From: Dermatophagoides farinae
Lineage: Eukaryota; Arthropoda; Arachnida; Sarcoptiformes; Pyroglyphidae
Assembly (NCBI RefSeq): GCF_024713945.1
Contig: NC_134679.1
Location: forward strand, 6,887,001-6,951,000
Length of the DNA: 64,000 nucleotides
Reading direction: 5' to 3'
Below the pieces are notes generated by a model. It was not told where the DNA came from. It did not search any database and saw only the letters and a program-made list of their open reading frames with translations. The stretch's first letter is position 1; every line of letters begins with the position of its first letter. The translations under genes were made by a program, and so were the position numbers. Positions 48,501 through 61,932 of the stretch are shown piece by piece.

Positions 48501-51500
48501 GAAACAACAACGACAAAAAATAATTAAATATTTCATGAAAATTCTATATTTAGCGATTACGCCCCCATTTTTCATTCCTGGAACACATTACTCGATAGCC
48601 TGGCACACATTCTTACATTATTGATGGGAATGATTTTTTTTTCTAGTCTTTCTTCGTCATCACCATCAAACAAGCGAAAACATTCAAGTTTCTTCAAACT
48701 AACTAGGACATCGTCATTATTGGCTGGCGGCCATATAATCATTGAGAATAAACAAAAAAGTTATCGAAACTTTTGAAAAACAAGAAAAAACGAATGGCCA
48801 GTTTCATTGGGCCGTGAACAAAAAAAAAAAGAATAATGTGAAATTTACCGAAATTATTTTTCTTCTTCTTCCTCATTATTATTATTATTCGGTTTTGTTT
48901 TGAATTGTTTGTCTGTGTGTCTTAAGTGTGTGTGTGTTTGAGTGGAAAAATAAAATTGATGATGATGATGATGAAAATAAGACTTGTGTACGATGTTTGT
49001 GAATCAAATCATCATTTATATTGTGGGGAGAGTTGAAAATTGTTTTTTGTTGTTTATTTTTTTTTCATTTTTATTTACTGGAGAATTTTTTTTCTTCCAT
49101 TTACTTTACACACACAGACACAAAACTAAGAAAGTGTGTTATGTGTGGTTGCCGAAAAAAAAAAACAAAATGATGATGACACAAAGCCAATCGGCAGGCA
49201 ATGATGATGATATACCATATAACAAAATCAGTTGTATTAACGAGAGAAAAAATTAAATTCCTAACGACACTAATGAGAAATAAATTTAGTAACAAATTCA
49301 CTTTTTATCACTTGCGTGTGCATGTGTAAAAAAATAAAATCCATACGTGTGACATTTTTATTCTGCAAAAATTTGTATATATAATCGATAGAAATATTTA
49401 ACTATTGATTTAGGTCATTATCAATAATCATCATTATTGCTATCATATTTCAATTGGATATTTGACACTTGTAACGTCAACAATGGTCACCGTTGATTTT
49501 CGGTTGTTACAAAAAAGACAAAGAATGAAATTGGATATTTTTCTTTTCATTTGAACACTGCTTTCCAATGGCGAATAGTGTTCATTTTCGCCACTTGTAA
49601 TGTAATAATCATCATAGAGTCACATATATAATAACATTATAAAAGGAAATTCGAGAACTACACAACAATCATCAATCCAGTCAATTGATTTATTATATTA
49701 TCGGATAAAATCAATTTATTATATTAGAACGAAAAAGTATTTGATCGTTATATTTAACGTCGCGTCTCTATATATTCAGGTGTTCATTTTTTTGTGTGTG
49801 TGTGTGTCTGCGTAAAATTCAATTGCTCCAAGGAACCAAGGTATGATGCAATCGAATGATAAAAGCCGACTACGGCAACAAACAACAACAACAACGACGA
49901 CGACGACGAATATTCGAAATAAAATCGATTTCTGCCAAATGTCTGCATTTAAACAATTTAAAAGCCCATTTTATTGTGTTATTAGTAATGATGAATGTGA
50001 TTTCATTTGTCATACTATATTTATAATGGCAACGTCGGATTATTTTCGCGGAATGTTGGATCAAACAGAAGATGAATATGAATATGGTGAGATAAAAAAT
50101 GGTATCGACTATCGACGAAAGATTCCAAGGTAAATTCTTATTACTTATTTCTTTCATCTCAAACTTTATTTTTTCTCTCATCCATTTCCCCGTAGGATTT
50201 ATGTGAAGCGATTTGATAGCCATTCATTGGAATCATTCATCAAATTTGCCTATATGTTACGATTGGATCATATTGATTCGATAATGATGAAAAAGTTACT
50301 TGAATTTAGTTCATATATCAACTGTATAGAAATGATGAATTATTTGCAAATGAAAAGTAAAGAATTCAATCTACACTGAGCTGAGTTTAGTAAAGTTGGT
50401 TGAAGTGTGCATTCAATTGAAAAATAAATAAAAAAATAAAAAAAAATTCCAGATAAAAAAATACAACTCTTGTTGATGATGATAATTTCACCGTCACACT
50501 CATATTTCTTGGACAATATTTTGAAATCCGGAAATGTTCAACATTCTACTATCGTAAACAAATTGATGAAATGTTGAAACATAGGAATTTTCAATTGTTA
50601 ATGACATAATGATATTCTCATTCGAGAGACAACAAATGGATAGTGAGCAGTGACGACAAATACAAGTTTTAATTTCATTTCAGCTTCTGTAGCATTTTTA
50701 AAAGCATAGGATCATTAATTGTTGAAAACAATGTCTATATATATTGAGAATCCGTTTATAATGGATTCGTTTATCCTACTCATTCCGATTCTTGTGAATC
50801 ATCACCTATTTTTTTGTATTTTTTCAATGTTTCAATATAAAATGAAAAACGATAAAAATAAAACCTTCAATAGACCAGCGAAAAAAACTGGAGCAGTTTA
50901 TTATTCGGATTAATTGATTTCAAAATCGTTCATCAATAGAGAGATAGAGAATAAATTACAAACAAACAAACAACAACAACAACAACAAATGCTATTATTA
51001 CTTTTCTTAGCAGCAGTATCTTAATCATTTTACTCTTGTGTTCATCGTCTTCATTGTCTTTTTTTTTCAATTGTCAAAAAAAGAATCAAATCAATTTTTT
51101 TTCGTTGTTTGTTTGCTAAAATAGATTGAATGGATGATTGGATGGATTTTTGCACTTTATTATTTCTTCAATTCATTGATTTGGACTGATTTTATCGATC
51201 CCTCCCATTAAATAAAAGATAAAAGAATGAACAAGAAAAAAAAACATAAAGTGAACATTTCGAAATCAATTCACTTGATTCATTCATTTCTACAAAATAA
51301 AGAGTATTCGATGACTAATAATGACAATACATTGTAATTTTCTGTTGTTTTTTTTCAATTAAGATCATAATCATCATTATGGTTATTATTTTAAAAATAT
51401 TATAACTCTGAAAAAATGATAAAACTCCAGGTATGTGTGTGTGTGTGTGTATGTTTGCGTCTGTGGGCAAAGATAAAGTATAACTTTAATTTCAAAACAA

Positions 51501-53831
51501 TAATAACGATTCATTTCATTCACTCTGCATCATCATCATAATACATGACCATAAATAGAAAAAAATGCTTGCTTGTTACTAATGTGAATGCAAAGAAAAT
51601 TAAAACAAAAACTCAATGACAATCATAATATAATGAGAGTGAAAAGAGAAAAAAAACTCCCCATAATATACGATAATGAGCTTAAAAAATTGTAGAAATG
51701 AAAATAAAAATTCTTTGTGACAAGAGAGTAGATTCTCATGCTCATGTATAAAAGTAAGTTACTTTGGCACACACAGCCAGAACAATATTAGCCATACACA
51801 GAATGCTAATGTTAATCTAAAAAAGCTCATTTTTTTCACATTTACACAATTCACACAAGCTAGAAAACTAAAATATCATCCATTGCTGTTGTTTTTTTTT
51901 GCTCTCTGTCTCTATCGCACAGTGAATAAATGGCCTGTGTGTATATCACCACATTGTAGATGTGAATACGTAGAAAAAAACGACAACAAAAAAACCAGAA
52001 TCCAGAACAAATGTTCTGTAATGGATAGAAAATGGAATTTTTGTTGTTGTTGTTGTAGAGAGAAATAAATATTTAGCTATATGAGAAAATGTAACAAAAA
52101 AAAACAAACAGAACAAACAAATAAATGTGTTTGTTTGAAAAGCTAGCAATGCTAAATGTATGATGATGATGATGATGACTAAATTTCTGGTGACCAACAT
52201 TTTGGTCTCTGATACACATACACACACACAAACAAACATATGAATACACAAACACACAGAATGATTGTGTGTACGTTTGGGTGAAGTTACGAAAAATCAT
52301 ACATAACAACAAACAAATAACTTCAAAGTGTTTGAATGATAAAACAAATACAAAGAATAACCAGGGTGTATTGAGAAACAAAAATGACAACACGAACATC
52401 ATAAATCTGAATTTAATGATATGAATTCTTATGTGCATGTTTAAGGAGGAATGAAAAACAAAAACAAACCAAAATTGCTGTGAAAAGAATTCAAAGAAAA
52501 CAACAAAGAATCTCGACATATATGCACCGGGTATAGACAGAGAGAATAATATGGTAATGGCCATCTTGACCACAAAACAACCATAAACCATCAGCAGCAG
52601 CAACATCAACTACCAGACTATGGTGTGGTGTGGTCACGGTTGACAAAACATTTTATATGGATGAAAAAAAAAATGAAAACAAAACAGATAATATCTAGGT
52701 AATTTGAATTCGTGCTCAGTTCATAATGAAATCACAAATGACCAATGTGATATTGTAATGGACCAAAGTTGCAAATTCTATACAGTTTTTTTTTTAGTTT
52801 CCATTTATAACTATTTTTTCATTTTTGCTTGACTTTTAATGATAATTGGCCCAGCTGCTGAAAAAAAAAAGTTGAAATTCACATTTTTTTCAATCGCTGC
52901 TTTTTTGTTTCTCCTGTTTTGATCGTTTGAATGTATCGAATGTGAAATTGGTGAAAAAAGGTGCGAATTGTCACTCGAATCAGACACACATGTGGAAAAT
53001 TCCCATAAACAGTATCAATCTGAATTCAGAGATTATTATTGTATTTTTGGGTATGACAATTTAATCATTAAAAAATAAAGATCGTAAAAGTAAAAAAAAT
53101 TTTTTTGTTAATGTGGACAAGAATAAAATCGGGGTAGGTTCAACGAAAATAATCAGCATATTTTGGCCAAACAAATATAGAAAAAGTTAACGACGATCAG
53201 CAAGGAAAAAAATCTAATCAAAATTCATTCCATGAAACCTCATCATTATAGATATTCTCGTTTTTCCTGTGAAAAAAAAACGAAACAATTCAACTACTAC
53301 TTGACTGACAAATTTTTTTTTCGAGTCGTTGTATACAATAATGATAGGGTTTATTTCAGCAACAACAAAAAAAAAACAATATGAGAGAAAGCAAAGTATA
53401 TCAGTAGTAGTCAAGTGATTATTGAGATTTATGGGTAAAATGAAATCGGTAAAAAATTATAATCAAAAGAGAAATAGAAAAATCAATCAGATCAGATCAT
53501 TGATTTTATTGATATTATTATTTGAGATAAATAAAAAAAACAACTTACCTATTAGAATGAGTGTTTGTATGATGAAACTTAATGTTCGCCATGGATGCCA
53601 AAGATGGTTGAGCATAAACATTGATGATGTTAATGTTCGACAATGATAACATGGATAAATACGTTTAGTAGTGGCTATTTTAACATTATTATCATTATTA
53701 CCACCACTATTGCTTTTAATCATTGAATTTTGACGCTGCTGCTGTTGTTGTTGTCGTTGATGATGAAAAAATTTTCCATTGAAATCATAATGATGATAAA
53801 ATGATTGTTGAATTGATTGATTAAATAACAT
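34318..53831 (-). CDS. Cysteine-rich surface or secreted protein with giant introns
   Basis: Seven exons, all phases agreeing: 53549-53831, 40086-40350, 38633-38793, 38400-38520, 35165-35191 (27 nt), 34673-34731 and 34318-34556; 1155 nt, 384 aa. A Gln/His-rich start is followed by a hydrophobic segment at residues 83-105 (SFIIQTLILIDIINRLLI), either a signal anchor or a signal peptide read from Met71/73. The central 230 residues carry about 15 cysteines in spaced pairs (CGDIKQC, CFNNYRKMC, GPCQKKY, HCC, CIYDISLDKC), N-glycosylation sites and a mature C-terminal hydrophobic stretch (MITITISTLSSFIWAFIICS) suggesting a GPI signal or membrane anchor. Family not recognised; the Cys spacing recalls arthropod/nematode extracellular modules. 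Introns of 13.2 kb and 3.2 kb are exceptional here. Confidence 0.65.
35192..38399. other. 3.2 kb intron of the cysteine-rich gene
   Basis: AT-rich intron with poly(A/T), (GT/CA)n and GA-rich stretches; the longest pure microsatellite is (AC)n at 36560-36593. No exon, RNA gene or transposon recognised. Confidence 0.6.
36560..36593. repeat. (AC)n microsatellite
   Basis: About 17 uninterrupted AC units inside the 3.2 kb intron, preceded by a C-rich run. Confidence 0.95.
41671..41704. repeat. (TTCA)n microsatellite
   Basis: About eight uninterrupted tetranucleotide units inside the 13.2 kb intron. Confidence 0.95.
49843..50379 (+). CDS. Small BTB/POZ protein nested in a giant intron
   Basis: Two exons (49843-50129, 50196-50379), 156 aa. 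After a Thr-rich start, residues about 45-150 follow the BTB pattern: FYCVISNDECDFICHTIFIMATSDYFRGML corresponds to the strand-turn-helix in which a conserved His precedes 'aSxYF'; then SLESFIKFAYMLRLDHID and a last helix pair. No Kelch, MATH, BACK or zinc-finger domain follows, so it is a BTB-only protein that could act as a dimerising adaptor for Cul3 or a repressor. It lies on the opposite strand inside the 13.2 kb intron. A TATATAATA element at 49625-49633 is about 210 bp upstream. Divergent within the family; function unknown. Confidence 0.62.
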
Positions 53832-56800
53832 TTTTCACAATTTCTTTGACTTTTTCACACAAAACAAAAATGCCAATCAAGACAAAAAAGTTATAAAACA
53901 TATAACACAGGGATATTTTATTTTAAGAATTAATCACAAATGATGATGATGATAAAGATAAGAAAGAGAAAAAATCCAACAATTAGATCCGATTAAGATG
54001 ATGATGATGATGAAGAAACAAACAAACAAACAAGAAAACAAGAAAACAAATTATTTTTCTCTTGGCTAATGACAAGAAATGATTTCTGATTTTTTTTCAA
54101 TTAGTTTTCTTTCGAATTCTTCTGATTTCAATGATAAGATAATATTAAATTTCGAAATATAAATGAAAAGAAAAACCATTGAACCTTGCAGCAAAGAAAA
54201 AAAAATTGTTTGACGATCAGCAATTTTATTTTATTGCGTAGGAAAGAAAAAAAAAGATCTTCAACACATGACTTCTGAAGAATTTGGGAATTCAATGAAA
54301 AAACATTCGAACTGAATTCTAATGAATCAATAGTGTAACGTAGTCGTTGTCATTGAAAGAGACAAAAAAGAATGATGATGATGATGATGAAGAAGAAAAC
54401 CATCACTTTTTTGTTGAAAATTTTTCAATTGAAATGAAATTTTTATTCAAACTCATGATTCACAATTGACATGATTGAATTGAATTGAATCGAATGAATG
54501 AATGAATGAACAAAATTCATTTCTTATCAACTAACACAGACCAAACAGGGAAAAAAACATACAGGAACAGGTTCATTGATCAATGAACAAATTCATCTGT
54601 GAATATATTATACCTATACTATCGATCTTTCAGTGAATAATGATGATTTTTTCTATACACCTTTTAAAATCAAATTGAATAAAATGAAAATTGTCGATCG
54701 ATTGTAATCGACGTCTGTGTGTCGGTGTAATAAAGGTTATATTCGCATTTTTTTTTTGAACAACGAACGAAAAAAATCAATCAAATGACAATTTTAGCCA
54801 ACGTGTGTCTGCGTGTGTGTGTGTGTGACTAGATTGCAAATATATTCTTGAAATAAATTTTGAATAATAAATACTTTGTATGTTTGTATTGTACGCAGGT
54901 AGGCAGATAGATAGATACCACCTACACTATTGTTTAAGTTGTCAAACATAAAAAAGATTTATTTCTGGAACATGGAATAGAGGCAGCGATAACAACAACA
55001 ACAAAAAAAAATTTAAAAAATCGAAAAAAATGACATGATACAGCCACCGATAAGAAAAATAAATAGACACCAATCATTCACAAACACACACACACACCGA
55101 ACACAAAAATATGATGATCAAGTGAAACAAAAAAATGACATATAGAATTTTCTTGCGCCGAAAAGAAATATCTGGAAAAAATGATGATTTTGATGGTTGC
55201 GAAGGAAAATTCAAGTGTTTAAAAATAAAATTGTAAAAAAAAGAATTTTGTATGAACAAAAAAAAAATTCAATAACCGATTGTCTTGACTGCTGCTGTTG
55301 TATGTCAGTAGAATATGTTGTTGTTGTTTTTCAGAAAGAAAAAAATGTTTATCATCGACTAGATCATCACAATACAAAACAAATGATCCGATGATGGATA
55401 CACGTATGATGAAAGAATTTAAGAAACAAAAACTTCTTTTTTTCTTTTGCTTCAATTGATTTTGACAATCGAATGATTGAACTCAAAGATCAAGATCAAC
55501 CGTGACTATGGAATTTACAAAATAAAAAAAAACGGAATTTTTGAGCGCGAAATTTTCATTCTCTCTTTTCACTTTATCACTCAAATATATTCGTGAACAT
55601 TCATCCATTTGTTGTGTTCAAATGTTTTGAAGCTAATGGCGCCTAAACCTAAATCGAAACGAATTCCTAGCCGAAACTAACGAAATTCTACACACACACA
55701 AACAAGAACACATTTCCTACGCATAAGTTATATATACAGCAACTACACACAAACATAGAGAGAGATAACCGTAGTAACGGTACCCAATAACTAACCAACG
55801 CAAAAGAAAAAAACAACTCTAACGCAATAAAAATCAGCCATTTGTTTAATATGTATTGAATGAATGAAAATGATGAAGCCAAAATGGTTTTAGTTCCCAA
55901 AAATAGTTTCATTTTTAGTATTTTTGAGCAATGGACGACACACACACACGAACATTTCACAATCATTATACACACACACACACAAATATACCACATAGAC
56001 TAAACACAAAACTTGGGCACTTTTTAATAGCAATTGCTTTCTATAGCATTAGCACACTCAATCGCGTATATATACGAGAAGCCAATGAATAAAGAAAAAA
56101 TAATAAAAAGTAAAGATCGACAAGAAAGAAAAAACCATATGAATCCATTGGAATTTTTTTTTCACCATTTCCCGCAAACAACAAACATCAGATAGAAAAA
56201 AAAAAGAAAAAGGTGAAAATGATGAGAAAGCCATGAAACCGACATATAATCATCAGTTTGTTTTTCTTTTGGTTGTTGTTGGAATCAATAAAAATTGAGC
56301 AATCATTTTTATTCTAAACAAACAAAAATAGAACCCAGAACCAAGAATATCAAACCTTGATTATAGTGGAAAAGAGTAATACATGCAGATAGGTTTAGGT
56401 TTGTTTTTTATAATATTGTCCAATGGGGTTCTGCTTTTTATTTGTTCTGTGTTGTTTTTCTTTATATACCACCAAATTCTCATCCTGAAACAGAGGATAG
56501 AATAACTGTGTCTGTGTCTGTGACTGTGACTGTTGGTGAAAGAAAAAAGAATAAAAATTCCTGCACACAATTTTTATGACAATTATCATCATCATCATCA
56601 TCATTATTATTATTATTTGCAGAAATAGCCATTGGTTTTGTAGAATTTTTCATTTCATCCACCTATTATTTGTTGTGTTGATTATCAAGGCATGAAGAAT
56701 TCGTGTCTAGAACGTTTGTTGTGTGTGTGTGTGCGTTGTATTATTATTATGCAATTTGTCACCATTTATTTTCTCTCTGAAATTTTGTAATATTTTTACT

Positions 56801-59800
56801 GATCGTCATCATCTTATAATACCTAATCATAATTATAATAATTATGATTATCATTATTATTATGATGATGATGATGATGAAAATGTTTGTATTATATAGG
56901 AATACGAATTGATACCAATTAGTTGGAAAATTTATATCCATTCGTGTTTGTGTTGGTTTGTAAAACCATGGATCAAAAAAAAAAAAAAAAAAAAACAGAA
57001 TCAAACTAAATGACCCTAAAATAATAATGTGTTTCAATCAGAAAAGTGAAAGAGAGAGAATAAACCGAAATGATCACAATGTCAATACTATAAATTATTA
57101 TTAAATGTGTGTGTGTGTCAATTTGGTTATGCACATGGCATCGAATTGATTGAAAAATAAAACAAATGTATATTTCAATTGATGAATATGTACAATTTTA
57201 ACGTAAATATTTCCCAAATGAGATCATCAAAGGTGTTTTTTTGAAATTTTTTTTATCCTCAACTTTAAATCTATGATTTATCTATAACGAATAGTTTTAA
57301 TTAAATAATGATGATGACATTCAATGATCATTGCAAATAGTAATACCAAGAAGAATCAGACAACAAAAGCAGCAGAATAATAGTGTGTGTGTGTGTGTGT
57401 GGTAACCATCAAAATATTGGAACAGCAACGTTTACGTAAACATTGTTTACTGAATATTTAATGTTTCAAAAAACACACACAAAGAAATAATAAAACACAA
57501 TGATGATGACAAGGTTATCATCATCATCATCAACATTTGAATCATCCAATCAAAATGATGATAATGATGATGATCGAGAATGTTTGAAAAACGAATGAAA
57601 AAAAAGAAAAATGGAAACCCAATAGGGAATTTTCAAACAAGAAACAACAACAACAATATTGGACTCGTTTATTTTATTATATTCCTCTGCAGAAGGGAAA
57701 TATAAAATTATTCTATTGCTTGTCGTAGTTCGAAATGTACAAATTTCTCTTTTTATTTTATTTTACATCAGTCTAGGTTTGCATTTTCTCTCTCTCTCTC
57801 TTTCTGGATCATTCTGGATCACTTTTTTTTCTAGTCTGTCATCATCATTTTTGTTATAGCCGTTGCGGCTGTTTTTATTATTTTATTTTTATTTTTTCAA
57901 TTTTTCTTCACTTTAACATTGACAAATGTTGAATAAATTGTTTGTTTGTGTGTCTGTACAACCAGGTGTTGTTGAGTTTAGAAGAAAAAAAAATTCCGGC
58001 ATTCCAGTTTCTATTTGTTCAAAGTTTAAGTTTTGCAATAAAGAATAAAACAACTGAGAAAGTAAATATATTAACATTTTCAAGAGAATGTTATGCAAGA
58101 CTAGATTCTTTTAATAAATGGGCCCGCAAGGTTTATCAAAATAGAATATAAAAAACTAGAAAAGGGTTAGTCGTTTGTAAAAACCGACTTGCTGGGATCA
58201 TAAATGAATATAAAGTGCATTCAAACAAAAGAACATAACGTCATCATCAGTATTGTTAATAATGATGATGATGATGATGAAAAATAGAAACATATTTTCA
58301 ATTCATATTCACTTGAAAATCGAAAGAAAGAATCTTTGAACATCAACAGTGGAAAAAAATGGATGCAATGCCTTTTGACAAAAAAAAAATGGAGGCTATT
58401 TTGTTTGTTAATGTTCAGTTTGTTCCATTAGCTTTAAAGAAAATTCATCATTTCATTGTTTAGTGGCCATTATTTTCTCCATCATCATTTTGACATGGCA
58501 ACGTTTGTTTATATCGACCAAAATTAAAGTGAAGATTACTATAAATATTTTGTTTCATGAAATAACAACAAAGAGAAAATAAAACGCTATACAATAGAAT
58601 TTTTCCCTGTGACAAAGTAGGAGGAAGAGTAATTTGTTGATAATAATAAAAGTAAAAACAGAAAGAAAAGATAAAACCGAAAATGGAGGTCAGCATTTTA
58701 ATTTTTTCTCTGAAATGTGTGTATTAAAACCACACACACACACAAGTTTGAATGGATGGATGAATGAATGAGCGAATGAATGGAAAAGAAAAAAAGTCAC
58801 GCGAAAAAGAATTCTTGTAATGAATTAAAATGAAATGAACTGGAACTGAAATGAAACAGATCATTGAATTGGCCGAAAAAAATTGAGGGAAACGCAGGAT
58901 TAACATCGGATTTTGATTTTTTTTTTTTTGCTTACAAAAAAAAACAATGGAAAATGTAGGATTGATTCAACATTTGAATTTGTAACCAAAATATAAAAAA
59001 AAACATTATTGAAATAACAGTGAATCCGAAAGTAATTCATGTCTATAGAGTGGCCAATGGAATGACCACAAATGACAACTGATTGTAAACTCATTTATAT
59101 TGAGTAGTTTGAAAATCAAATGGATAAAAGTGAGAAATAAAATGAAATTCTAGTTATATAATAATGAAGACGCTATTATAGTGGTTGTTTTTGACTGTTG
59201 ATGAAGGTGAATGTGACCGAATAAAATAAAAGTCAAGATTTATGTGCTTTGGTGCGTGTGTGTGTGTGAATGAATTTTGAAATGAATATTGAATGTAGTT
59301 GCTTGAAACTTTTCGAAAACAATCTCCCATTCTTTCATTCAACTAATATCGATAAATTATCGCAATAGATTTTGTGTAGAATGTGATAGATTAGATAGGT
59401 AAGATTTATATTAACAAAATGTAATAGAAACAAACCTGGAATGAAAGAATAATACTTACAAGCAACGGTGGTGATGATGATATTGATCGCGAAATATAAT
59501 GTAAAATGTTATGATGATTCATGATGAAAAGTTTGGTCATATGAATGGTACGAAAAAAAAAATTACGGACCACCAGAATCCAAAAGTTTTTTTTTTGGCA
59601 AACTCTATACTGGATCATCATTATAAACGAAACCATGAAACCATATATGACATGTGCCAGAAACAAAATGGTTTTTTCTGTTTTTGTTTTTAGTTTGCGT
59701 GCACATCGGTTATTCATATTGTAGAAAAACAAAAAAAAAGCCATAACAAGTCCAAGTTTCGCACATGTAACATGGCCAAACATATATAAATATCTTGATG

Positions 59801-61107
59801 ATTGATTTAAAAATTTTCAATGATTCATTTATCCATTTTGATACAGATGAAATATATTAATAATAAAAAAAACGAACGGCCATTTTCTGTATGTGTGTGT
59901 GTGTGTGTCATAATAATAATTAATTTTTGTTTCTGGCCCATTGTCTCTTGATGTCGAAAATTACAATTTTTGTATGCCATTTTTCTCTGTTAATAAAAAA
60001 AAATTCAACTTATATTAGTGGAGTTAAAGTTGGAATAATTTGGCTATTTTCATAATCTGGACAGAATTATTGAGCGAAAAAAAACTTACATAAAATGTTG
60101 CGTGCAAGATTTGTTTTTGATTCTTTTCATGAATTTTCTTTTTTTTTCGTTCCTGTGCATAAAACATCGGTTTTTTCCTCTAGTATCCACAATGCCTTTG
60201 TCGATGAATTATTCTTTTTTTGCTTCACAGTTTTGTACACAATTAGTTTGCTCATCATCGAATTTTCATTTTCAACTTTCAAAAAATGATGACATGATCT
60301 AATCGTTAGTATATTGCACACACCGTATTGTGTGTGTGTGTATTACGTACGTGTCGTGAAAGATAAAGTTTTCATTATACATCATGTTGAAACTTTGTGA
60401 AATTGAAACCCTGAAATAAAAAGAAAGTAAGAAAAAAAGACATTAAAAATGAAATTTACGAAAAACCAAAATGAGATAATTAAAATACATTGCCTATACA
60501 GTACAGTTACAGTTGGATTCCAAAAATAAAAAGTTTCATTCCAGAGAAAAGTGATGGCAAAAAAATGATGATCCTTTACGTTCGAAGATGACGGCGAAAG
60601 TTTTCGTTATTTTTTCTCCATTTTGTTCAATTTTAGATTCTCCCTGATGTACAATTTGGTTTTCAAAAAAAAAGTTTTTCGATACGTTACTGTTTTATAA
60701 TGATGATTCTTACTTGGCCAATGTTTTTTTTTCGTTCGTTCGTTCATTCATTCGTTGTCAATTCGTTTCAAAGCCTCTTTGATTAGTAAAGTATGATCGA
60801 ATCAGAATTTATTTGCTTTTTGCGAAGAAACCAAACATTGTCTTTACTTATAAGTTGATCAATCCAGGAAAGTAGTCGGATGGAGATTTGATGATGTTCA
60901 TCATAATTACTCAGCAAAAATTGATCACGTAAATAAACAAAAAAAATGATGCACACGACGAAATGTTTCGAATGAATTCGAAAGAATCGGCCGTAATATC
61001 GATTATATCGATTTTTTCAAATGACGATGTAACATTCGAATAAACTTGTTTCCATTTGTCCTGTCCAGCAGCTACAAGTGAATCAAGAAAATCAAGAGAT
61101 AAAAATC
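53832..61107. other. Gene-poor, repeat-rich intergenic region
   Basis: 7.3 kb of AT-rich DNA with poly(A/T), (CA/GT)n, (ATC)n and (GAAT)n. It should hold the promoter of the cysteine-rich gene at its left end and of the RING gene at its right end. No protein family, tRNA or mobile element was recognised on either strand. Confidence 0.6.
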
Positions 61108-61830
61108 ATGGATTTTTTCTTAATATTTTGTGATGTTTGCTATAAATCGTTTCCAGAGACAAAAAATCAATTAAAATATTTATTAACTTCTTGCAAGAAT
61201 ATTCTTTGTCATAATTGTCATTTATCATCCAAATCGATTTGTCCAAAATGTCATCAAGAACGATGTAGACGTATAATGATTACAAATGAATTGAAAGAAT
61301 CGATTCGTGTTTATTTCAATACTGATGGTAAACATTCGATTGATATTGGCCCGAAAATCTATCAATTTCAAAAGATGCGTTTCAAACGTTTTGAGCATTT
61401 TTTATTAAAAAAATATGAACATTATTATTCTCAAGTAAATGAATCAACAATCCAACTACAGGCAATTGAAAAGAATAAAATTGACCGTATAACTCAATTG
61501 AAACAGATGATTGCACATCATGAACAACTTTGCAGAAAGATAATTCATCCTGAACAACCACAACCAGTTGAAGTGAGAGAAAAGCAATTTAAAGGTCCGA
61601 TTGTATTCAAAACTCCTCAAAATATTCCTCATCGTCGTCGTCGTATGGAACGACCATCGGTTGTAAATTCACAATTTGACCATCACGATAATATCTATTG
61701 CAATTCCACACCATTACCCGGTCATGAATATTATATTGATGGCAATATTTTCTTCGACAATAAACCACCGTCCAGTATTTTCAGTGGCACAACTGCTCGT
61801 AGTAATCGATATCGCTTTGGAAAACATTGA
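61108..61830 (+). CDS. RNF212/Zip3-like RING protein, probable meiotic factor
   Basis: Single exon, 240 aa from the ATG at 61108 (MDFFLIFCDVC). N-terminal RING: C8-x2-C11-x17-C29-x-N31-x2-C34-x2-C37-x7-C45-x2-C48, the spacing of RNF212/Zip3/HEI10 relatives, but the fourth ligand is Asn instead of His. A short basic linker and a coiled coil (about 100-160) follow, then a Ser/Pro/Arg-rich tail, the family's usual three-part layout. Relatives (RNF212, Drosophila vilya/narya/nenya, worm ZHP proteins) act on meiotic chromosomes to select crossover sites and are thought to be SUMO or ubiquitin E3s. Family assignment is by architecture and spacing. Confidence 0.68.
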   Translation: MDFFLIFCDVCYKSFPETKNQLKYLLTSCKNILCHNCHLSSKSICPKCHQERCRRIMITNELKESIRVYFNTDGKHSIDIGPKIYQFQKMRFKRFEHFLLKKYEHYYSQVNESTIQLQAIEKNKIDRITQLKQMIAHHEQLCRKIIHPEQPQPVEVREKQFKGPIVFKTPQNIPHRRRRMERPSVVNSQFDHHDNIYCNSTPLPGHEYYIDGNIFFDNKPPSSIFSGTTARSNRYRFGKH

Positions 61831-61932
61831 AGATTAATCCATGATCTATTAATATGTTTTTTTGGTTATTTGAATGAAATAAATCATGCCCTTTCAAGGT
61901 ACGGTTTTTTGCCTTTTTTTAACTATAATTCA

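Larger units (their letters stand above)
40351..53548. other. 13.2 kb intron of the cysteine-rich gene
   Basis: Joins ATA|G (53549) to the phase-matched exon at 40350. Apart from the opposite-strand BTB gene at 49843-50379 it contains only AT-rich DNA, (ATC)n, (CA)n, (GT)n and the (TTCA)n array at 41671-41704. Open frames in it are tract translations. No transposon ends, inverted repeats or reverse-transcriptase motifs were noticed. Confidence 0.6.

Noticed and set aside
48412-48624. 70-codon frame inside the giant intron
   Set aside because: No domain, no splice context, biased composition.
51423-51451. (GT)n run as possible Z-DNA or regulatory element
   Set aside because: One of many dinucleotide runs in the window; nothing marks it out.
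40351-53548. Possible transposon filling the 13 kb intron
   Set aside because: No transposase, reverse transcriptase, terminal repeats or target duplications were seen; the DNA is microsatellite-like throughout.
57942-58151. 69-codon plus-strand frame
   Set aside because: First half is tract-like and no family is recognised; no supporting signals.
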